NCBI GenBank assembly: GCA_035363255.1
Contig: DAOSES010000032.1
Location: forward strand, 1 to 19,402
Direction: 5' to 3'
DNA: 19,402 nt
From: T3SED10-260 sp035363255
Lineage (GTDB): Bacteria; Caldisericota; Caldisericia; UBA6126
Shown here: positions 14,963 to 19,402 of the stretch, one piece after another
Layout: each line of letters opens with the position of its first letter
Numbering within the stretch: the stretch's first letter is position 1
Made by a program: the position numbers and the translations under genes
Notes under the pieces: generated by a model
The model's input: the letters and a program-made list of their open reading frames with translations, nothing else
What the model was told of the DNA's origin: nothing
The model's database searches: none

Positions 14963-14983
14963 ATCATCTAAAGTTTCTTCACC

Positions 14984-15014
14984 GAGGGAGCCTTCCCGGC
15001 TCCCTCTTTTTTTT
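14984..15014 (+). terminator. Rho-independent terminator after the lipoprotein gene
   Basis: Stem GAGGGAGCC/GGCTCCCTC (14984-14992 with 14998-15006), loop TTCCC, followed by eight T. The hairpin is base-for-base the same as that at 13629-13651. Confidence 0.95.
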
Positions 15015-15160
15015 ATTTATTTCCTTGACGCTTGCTCATATGGTTTTACACTATACCTTGTTGTCAATATTCTAAACTAGGAGCAGTCTTTGATAAACGT
15101 ATCGTTAAATAGTGCGAATATAAGGTCAACCAAGGTAAAATCAAATTCTCCAGGGATGCT

Positions 15161-16522
15161 ATGTTTACAAAGTTGAGCAACAAGATCCTTATATGCTTTC
15201 TTTGCCTACTGTGCCTGAATGCTGTATTTCAGGGCCATGCTTCCTACGCTAGGCAAAACAAAGTCCCCTCTTTCGAGCTTCCCCCTCCCCTCATCGCACC
15301 CTTGGTGGCAGGAGAAGTAGTCGCAGCCACTTTCTTTTTTGAAGTAAAAAAAACAATCGAAACCCACGACTGGATGAAGTTTCGTTTTTCCTGGAAAGAT
15401 GCTTTTCCATTTATCAACGACAAGCCCCCATCAGAAGAAATCTACCAACGTTTAGCTTATTGCTATTTCCACCCTTCGGTTTATTGTCCTTCCTGCATGG
15501 CTATTATGTTTGAGGATGCCAGCACCCTTACCATTAGTGTCCCTCAAAGATTTCAAGAAAACACCGTGTATTCTTTTTCCTTTTGGAAAGAATTTGGCTT
15601 GACCCTTCCCAAGGATCCAGGAAATTATCAAGTCGAATGGAAAAGTTTTAGAGAGAAGGACTGGCAGGTGATTGCCACATTTACTCTGGAAGCTCCGTCT
15701 GACTTAACAGAAACCTTTTCTCTTACCTGCTCTGAAAGCAATTACCACATGCCAAGTGATATTACGATCCAATTGAAGCCAGAGCAGATCGAGCAATGGC
15801 AAGGATCTTCGTTTATCACTCTGGCCTATCCAGCTTTCTATAGTGTCCTGGCTATCTCCGAACAAGGCTTGAAACCTCCGCTTCTGGATTTACCCAAGGA
15901 TTGCGTCCGTTTAAATGAGCAAAGCCTTCAATCCAGACTGGAACCCAACAAAACGCTCAAGATAGCCTGGCCCGACTCCTTGGATGCTTCCCAAAGGTAT
16001 ACTCTGACGATTCAGCAAAATTCAATGTTGCTAAATGCTTTTCCTGGAAAAACACATTTCTGGATAGGAAGCAATGATCATTGGATCAAATCAGAAGATG
16101 TCGTCATTTCCGCAGACAAAATTCCCCTTCGAGTATATTATTATAAAGGTCTTTTTTGTTTCATTATGGAATACTATCACCCCCCAGAAGAAGGGTCAAT
16201 TGACCTTCAAAAAATTACGATCGCTCTTCCCGAAGAATGCTATGCTTCCAATGCTTTTGATTTCAACAATCCTAAAACCTTGCCACAGCTCAATGGGATA
16301 CCCCTTCACCACATGGAGAAATATCTGCGAAACTACATGGTTTTTATCAGGGAAAAAGCAAAACATACCCAGGCAGGGAAAGTCTATTCCTATAGCTTCT
16401 GGGGAGATAAAAATATCCGCATGCCTTCAGATCCTAGCAAAATCTGTATTACCTTTCGTTTGAATGACTCCTGTTTCCATACCACTTCTGAAGCTCTGGT
16501 ATATTATATTCGAGAGGAATAG
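15161..16522 (+). CDS. secreted protein of unknown function with internal repeat
   Basis: Encodes 453 residues. The N-terminus is a signal peptide (KILICFLCLLCLNAVF, likely cut near GHASYA at residue 30). No lipobox and no later membrane segment are evident, so it is probably exported. Two segments are related: NTVYSFSFW followed by LPKDPGNY (134-155), and GKVYSYSFW followed by MPSDPSKI (406-428), suggesting at least two copies of a beta-sandwich-like unit. Several cysteines (101, 109, 112 and later ones) could form disulphides. I do not recognise a family. The start ATG at 15161 is preceded only by a weak CAGGGAT ribosome binding site. It follows the lipoprotein gene by about 200 bp, after a strong terminator, so it needs its own promoter, which I could not define with confidence. 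Confidence 0.7.
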   Translation: MFTKLSNKILICFLCLLCLNAVFQGHASYARQNKVPSFELPPPLIAPLVAGEVVAATFFFEVKKTIETHDWMKFRFSWKDAFPFINDKPPSEEIYQRLAYCYFHPSVYCPSCMAIMFEDASTLTISVPQRFQENTVYSFSFWKEFGLTLPKDPGNYQVEWKSFREKDWQVIATFTLEAPSDLTETFSLTCSESNYHMPSDITIQLKPEQIEQWQGSSFITLAYPAFYSVLAISEQGLKPPLLDLPKDCVRLNEQSLQSRLEPNKTLKIAWPDSLDASQRYTLTIQQNSMLLNAFPGKTHFWIGSNDHWIKSEDVVISADKIPLRVYYYKGLFCFIMEYYHPPEEGSIDLQKITIALPEECYASNAFDFNNPKTLPQLNGIPLHHMEKYLRNYMVFIREKAKHTQAGKVYSYSFWGDKNIRMPSDPSKICITFRLNDSCFHTTSEALVYYIREE

Positions 16523-16551
16523 CTTGCACCTAAGGATTTACTTCTCTTTTC

Positions 16552-16769
16552 TTATTTCTCTTCATGAAGCTGGTTCACAATGTACTCAATTTCTTGAGAA
16601 AGGTCTGCAATGATTGGCACTCCACCATATCGACCATTAAAGTATCATTGTCCCAAAAGTCATCCTTTCGCACAGCTGGGAAGCTTCCCAAACTAAATAA
16701 GCTGCTCCTCCCATATTTATCTTTTTCCACAAACCAAAATTGATCCCGTCGCAAAAGACTTTTTTCTCT
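16552..16769 (-). pseudogene. remnant A: C-terminus of an AAA15-type ATPase (COG1106-like), frameshifted
   Basis: Minus-strand translation gives KSLLRRDQFWFVEKDKYG, then RSSLFSLGSF and AVRKDDFWDNDTL, followed after a frame change near 16635-16645 by NGRYGGVPIIADLSQEIEYI and VNQLHEEK with a TAA stop at 16552-16554. The RRDQ-WF-EKDxYG, SL-F, RKD and GRYGG-P motifs are those of the C-terminus of AAA15-family (abortive-infection/RloA-like) ATPases, recognised from memory. A TAG stop at 16772-16770 cuts the frame upstream, and no Walker motifs remain. The gene is therefore a short fragment. A second, more decayed remnant lies at 18904-19014. The rest of the 16523-17077 interval holds the long palindrome at 16846-16885 and otherwise nothing I can assign. 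Confidence 0.7.
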
Positions 16770-16845
16770 CTATGCTACGGATTATTGTTTTTAGCAATTA
16801 ACGCTGTGGTGAATCTGAATTCAAGCAAACCAATTCAAATACGAG

Positions 16846-16885
16846 GCAGAGACAAGGGGATGTTGGTACATCCCCTTGTCTCTGC
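16846..16885. repeat. 18-bp perfect inverted repeat (REP-like long hairpin)
   Basis: GCAGAGACAAGGGGATGT (16846-16863) and its exact complement (16868-16885) enclose a TGGT loop. It is not followed by a T-run on either strand, so a simple terminator is unlikely. The motif AGAGACAAGGGGATGTTG partly resembles the core of the 29-bp repeats (AGAGGGACGGGGGTGTTG), suggesting a related REP family with another transposase elsewhere. Confidence 0.85.
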
Positions 16886-17077
16886 AAAGGCTTATTAGTA
16901 ATATTCACAGCAGACCCCTATGAATGACAAATACTGAGCTGCTCAAAGTTCCGATTATTTACCGATTTACCCAGAAAAATGTTTCCCTGGTTATACTATA
17001 CCCTTTTTAGTTTAATCAAGAAAAGACCCGATGAATGGATTTTTGCAGTATTAGAGAATTGAGTATGCAATAAACGC

Positions 17078-17272
17078 TTAGAGTAGTTTTATATCCTTCA
17101 GTGCTTTATCTGCAACATGTTGTTGATGTATAAAATCTTTATGTGCTTTTATGGAAACGTTCTTAAGCTCAGTGGACAACCTATCGGATAACTCACTGGG
17201 AACTAAATAAACTCTATTTTTCTTGAGTTGATTTAGAATCTTCTCTCCTCTTTTTATCATCACATCTTCCAT
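17078..17272 (-). CDS. small helical protein coupled to the protease-like gene
   Basis: Encodes 64 residues from the ATG at 17272, or 67 from the GTG at 17281, or 60 from the ATG at 17260, which directly overlaps the TGA of the preceding gene. All choices overlap the end of the upstream gene, indicating translational coupling. The sequence is charged and probably alpha-helical (MEDVMIKRGEKILNQLKKNR, then a Lys/His-rich second half), with no signal peptide, membrane helix or cysteine. It resembles nothing I can name. Its size and position suggest a partner, inhibitor, antitoxin-like regulator or substrate of the upstream protein, but that is inference only. Confidence 0.6.
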   Translation of the reverse strand: MEDVMIKRGEKILNQLKKNRVYLVPSELSDRLSTELKNVSIKAHKDFIHQQHVADKALKDIKLL

Positions 17273-18786
17273 TGGTTCCACATTCCTTTTAAATTGTTCT
17301 TATAGGCTGGTAATATATCACATCCTGAGCAGTCTGTCCATTCTTTGCCATAATTTAGGGTTAGTTTTCCATTTAAAATAATGCACATAACTTGTATGTT
17401 GCTCGCAGTAGCATCAATAATAATAAAACCATTGATTTTATCTTTCTCCATTAAATCAAGATTGCTAACCTCAACTATCCAAACAAACTTGGGCATAGAA
17501 ATACTTACAATAAGTGACTTTAAGTTGTTTTCAAGGTTTTCTAGCTTAGCAACGAAGGATTTAAAGGATCGTGAAGAAGAGAGTAGCAACTTGTAAATGG
17601 CTGACTGCTTCAAACTATCTTCATGGAATACATCTGAAAGTAAACTTTGAAATGTGTTGTTTAAAAAATAATCAGTTACCTGCATTGCTTGTGAGGCTTC
17701 CAAATTCATTTTTGGATAAAGCGGTGCAACGATGCTGGTTATCATTGATGGTAATTTTGTTGAGTAATTCATAGTTGGATTTGCAAAAGAGACAATATTG
17801 TAAGGGGGCATGTTGTCATCAATTGTAACTATTGAACATTCTTCCATTAAATCGTAAAGGTTGTAATATTTTACAGGGAGTGATGCCACTTTTTCTTTTA
17901 CTTTTTCAAAATCCAAGACCGATCTGCCAATAACAACAATAGCATGACCAATGCTATCTCTGCCTAGAAGTCGCAAGCCACATATTACTGGTATGCCTGA
18001 ATCTATATAGGTAAATAGAACTTTTTTTAGGGTATCGTCAATATTGTTACCATGATTCATTTCTGTAGCAAAATAGGTTTTTGGATCAAATCCAAATTTT
18101 TTTAAAATCCAGGAAATCTGAATAGGTGATAATCCTTGAGATGGTGTCACTCTTTCTATAGCATCATCATTAAGAGTTTTTGCAATATCTGATAAAAGGA
18201 TGGTTTTATATTCTGGATACTTATGGCTAAAATACTCCACTAAAGACCAAATAGATGTTTCAGCGCAAGTTGAAAACTCACCGTCTTGCGATTCATGAGG
18301 AAAACCATGAACTGTCAACTTGACTCCTCGAATTGTCACTTCATCTTTTGTCAAACAACACTCAAAATCTCGATTCTTGAATACAAGTGGGGAAAGAATG
18401 TTTCGCCCAATTAATTGCGGAGCTGTCGGTCTCAACACCATAAAACCCAAGAATGCTTCTTGCAATCTAATACGACCCTCTTCATAAAAAAAATCATTAT
18501 CAATTATCTGATGATTAAAAAAAGATAACCTGAAACAATTCCTGTTGTATGATTTATGTTTCGAAGAGTAGTACATATAATAAGAGCTTCTGTAAAGCTT
18601 GTCTACATATGGATACTCAATATATATCCATAAATCATCAATAAAAGTGGAAAAATATCCTGATAGATTCTGAAAAAGACTAAAACTATTCATACTACTT
18701 TCGTCAAGTTTGTTCCGTATAGACTCAAGAAGTCCTTTGCTTAAGAATTCCTTCTTTTCAACGATAGCATCTGCAATAAAATCCAA
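17260..18786 (-). CDS. papain-like (C39-like) cysteine protease-fold protein, uncharacterised
   Basis: Encodes 508 residues from a TTG at 18786 with AAAGGAGA just upstream. An N-terminal region (1-110) is followed by GFMVLRPTAPQLIGR (114-128). A candidate catalytic core follows: Gln167 in HESQDGEFS, Cys174 in STCAETSIWSLVEYF, His281 in SIGHAIVVIGR, and Asp323/Asp324 in TIDDNMPPY. The Q-C-H-D order and the GHA-hydrophobic stretch are those of papain/C39-like peptidases or transglutaminase-like relatives. The C-terminal third (about 345-508) has no recognised motif. I recall similar conserved hypothetical proteins in diverse bacteria but no assigned function. There is no signal peptide or membrane helix, so it is likely cytoplasmic. 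The gene is clearly AT-richer than the lysine operon, forms a two-gene unit with the small downstream gene, and lies between two remnants of an ATPase gene. Confidence 0.72.
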   Translation of the reverse strand: MDFIADAIVEKKEFLSKGLLESIRNKLDESSMNSFSLFQNLSGYFSTFIDDLWIYIEYPYVDKLYRSSYYMYYSSKHKSYNRNCFRLSFFNHQIIDNDFFYEEGRIRLQEAFLGFMVLRPTAPQLIGRNILSPLVFKNRDFECCLTKDEVTIRGVKLTVHGFPHESQDGEFSTCAETSIWSLVEYFSHKYPEYKTILLSDIAKTLNDDAIERVTPSQGLSPIQISWILKKFGFDPKTYFATEMNHGNNIDDTLKKVLFTYIDSGIPVICGLRLLGRDSIGHAIVVIGRSVLDFEKVKEKVASLPVKYYNLYDLMEECSIVTIDDNMPPYNIVSFANPTMNYSTKLPSMITSIVAPLYPKMNLEASQAMQVTDYFLNNTFQSLLSDVFHEDSLKQSAIYKLLLSSSRSFKSFVAKLENLENNLKSLIVSISMPKFVWIVEVSNLDLMEKDKINGFIIIDATASNIQVMCIILNGKLTLNYGKEWTDCSGCDILPAYKNNLKGMWNQWKM

Positions 18787-18818
18787 ATTTTCTCCTTTAA
18801 AAACATAAGAATATAATT

Positions 18819-18846
18819 AATATAGTTAATACTTGCGAGTAATCAA
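18819..18846 (-). promoter_or_regulatory. promoter of the protease-like gene pair
   Basis: On the minus strand TTGATT (18846-18841) and TATATT (18824-18819) are 16 bases apart, about 33 bases before the TTG start. Confidence 0.55.
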
Positions 18847-18903
18847 GACTTAAGAATTGAAATTGAATTATTCTTATAACTTGTGAAACTACGCACAGTC
18901 CGA

Positions 18904-19014
18904 TTATTTCTTTTCATCGCGCTGGTTCACAATACACTCAACTTGTTATGAAAGGTCTGCAACGATTAGTACATTATTAGTTTCAATTCCTTTGGTCAGC
19001 TAAAAACTATCCTT
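18904..19014 (-). pseudogene. remnant B: decayed C-terminus of the same AAA15-type ATPase
   Basis: Minus-strand reading gives VLIVADLS, an in-frame TAA, then QVECIVNQRDEKK and a TAA stop at 18904-18906. It aligns with remnant A (VPIIADLSQEIEYIVNQLHEEK); over 69 bases (18904-18972 against 16552-16620) I count 13 mismatches, about 81% identity. Weaker similarity continues to about 19010. The fragment stops where a REP-like repeat begins at 19015. With an internal stop and no upstream frame it is non-functional. Confidence 0.65.
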
Positions 19015-19043
19015 TGAGTCACCAGGACGGGGGTGTTGACTCA
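19015..19043 (+). repeat. REP-like repeat copy 6 (core variant)
   Basis: Intact arms TGAGTCA (19015-19021) and TGACTCA (19037-19043) surround the core CCAGGACGGGGGTGT, which differs from the other copies in its first bases. It directly abuts the upstream edge of ATPase remnant B. Confidence 0.9.
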
Positions 19044-19142
19044 CTTTTTTACCCTGAAGAAGATACCGATTGTTGCTACATAAAGCTTTTCTAATATCCT
19101 GTTCTATGCCTTGACTGATATTTAGACTCTTATCATTTAACT

Positions 19143-19169
19143 TGACAAGTGATAATTATTTACTAAAAT
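19143..19169 (+). promoter_or_regulatory. promoter toward the right edge
   Basis: Hexamers TTGACA (19142-19147) and TAAAAT (19164-19169) are spaced by 16 bases. The predicted transcript would have a leader of about 170 bases before the start at 19349. Confidence 0.6.
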
Positions 19170-19348
19170 AAAAAAACAAATTGATGAAATAGCATAGGAG
19201 TGTATAGCTGTTATGTCTCACTCTGCATCAGTGTTAATCGGTTCAAAAGAGAACTTCGAAATCTTTCAAGAGTGCTATGCCATTTTGTACAGGTATTTCC
19301 TTTCAATTTCGGAATCTACTATTAAAATTTGTATAAGGAGGTCTTTTG

Positions 19349-19402
19349 ATGAAGTTTGTTTTACATTCAAACGTTGTTCCTTCCTTTTCGAGAGAGAGAG
19401 AG
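19349..19402 (+). CDS. start of an unidentified gene, cut by the window edge
   Basis: An ATG at 19349 is preceded by a near-consensus AAGGAGGT at 19335-19342 and opens a frame reading MKFVLHSNVVPSFSRERE to the window end. Only 18 codons are present, so no family can be assigned. A different frame, open from an ATG at 19213 to the edge, has only a poor ribosome binding site and is the less likely choice. The window ends in a short GA tract. Confidence 0.45.
   Translation, partial: MKFVLHSNVVPSFSRERE

Noticed and set aside
16846..16885. Long palindrome as terminator of the secreted-protein gene
   Set aside because: It lies more than 320 bases after the stop at 16522 and lacks a T-run on either side.
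19044..19160. Minus-strand frame running toward and into the repeat at 19015-19043
   Set aside because: About 40-50 open codons with no start codon or family match; the repeat's own open frame extends it artificially, so I treat it as chance.
19390..19402. GA microsatellite at the right edge
   Set aside because: Only a few repeat units at the window boundary; it may be ordinary coding sequence and cannot be interpreted here.
1..19402. CRISPR arrays, tRNA or rRNA genes
   Set aside because: No regularly spaced repeat-spacer units: the 29-bp repeats are kilobases apart and in both orientations. No tRNA cloverleaf or rRNA core sequence was noticed by eye.

Overview
The window looks like a chromosomal segment of a Bacillota (Firmicutes) bacterium, probably Clostridia-like. 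This rests on strong AGGAGG-type ribosome binding sites, an L-box lysine riboswitch, the N-acetyl branch of diaminopimelate/lysine synthesis, sigma-A-like promoters and Rho-independent terminators. The species cannot be named from the sequence. The biosynthetic core has moderate GC; the right end (about 16.5-19.4 kb) is clearly AT-richer and looks like acquired or decaying DNA.

Layout. 1-735: a flavin-dependent PNPOx-like protein (minus strand), with a REP-like repeat behind it. 737-3304: a large DUF2339 polytopic membrane protein. 3276-4171: a RAYT-type (IS200/Y1, HUH) transposase gene lying between two inverted copies of a 29-bp repeat. 4125-12706 (minus strand): nine tightly overlapping genes, asd-dapF-dapA-dapB-dapH-lysC-class III aminotransferase-lysA-dapL. 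Together they encode the whole route from aspartate to lysine except homoserine dehydrogenase, which lysine does not need. A lysine riboswitch with an intrinsic terminator (12728-12963) precedes them. 13095-13589: a divergent Spy/CpxP-like exported protein, preceded by four 11-bp-spaced boxes typical of an OmpR/PhoP-family response regulator. 13661-14027: a second pair of inverted 29-bp-type repeats around about 320 bp of AT-rich non-coding DNA. 14114-16522: a lipoprotein and a secreted protein of unknown function. 16523-19402: an AT-rich region with a two-gene minus-strand cassette (papain-like cysteine-protease-like protein plus a small helical protein). It is bracketed by two decayed remnants of the same AAA15-type ATPase C-terminus, and followed by the start of another gene.

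How it works together. The lysine operon is one transcription unit controlled by lysine through the riboswitch and, very likely, by LysC feedback through its ACT domains. Asd and LysC feed DapA/DapB; DapH acetylates; the aminotransferase and DapL yield LL-DAP; DapF gives meso-DAP for peptidoglycan; LysA makes lysine. The RAYT element sits between two convergent genes, and both reading frames run into its terminal repeats, so the DUF2339 protein and DapL both end with repeat-encoded SQRDGGVD.

Most worth following: (1) the protease-like/small-protein cassette between two ATPase remnants, a candidate uncharacterised accessory or defence-type module; (2) the REP/RAYT family with six copies here, two of them coding; (3) the response-regulator box array in front of the Spy-like gene.
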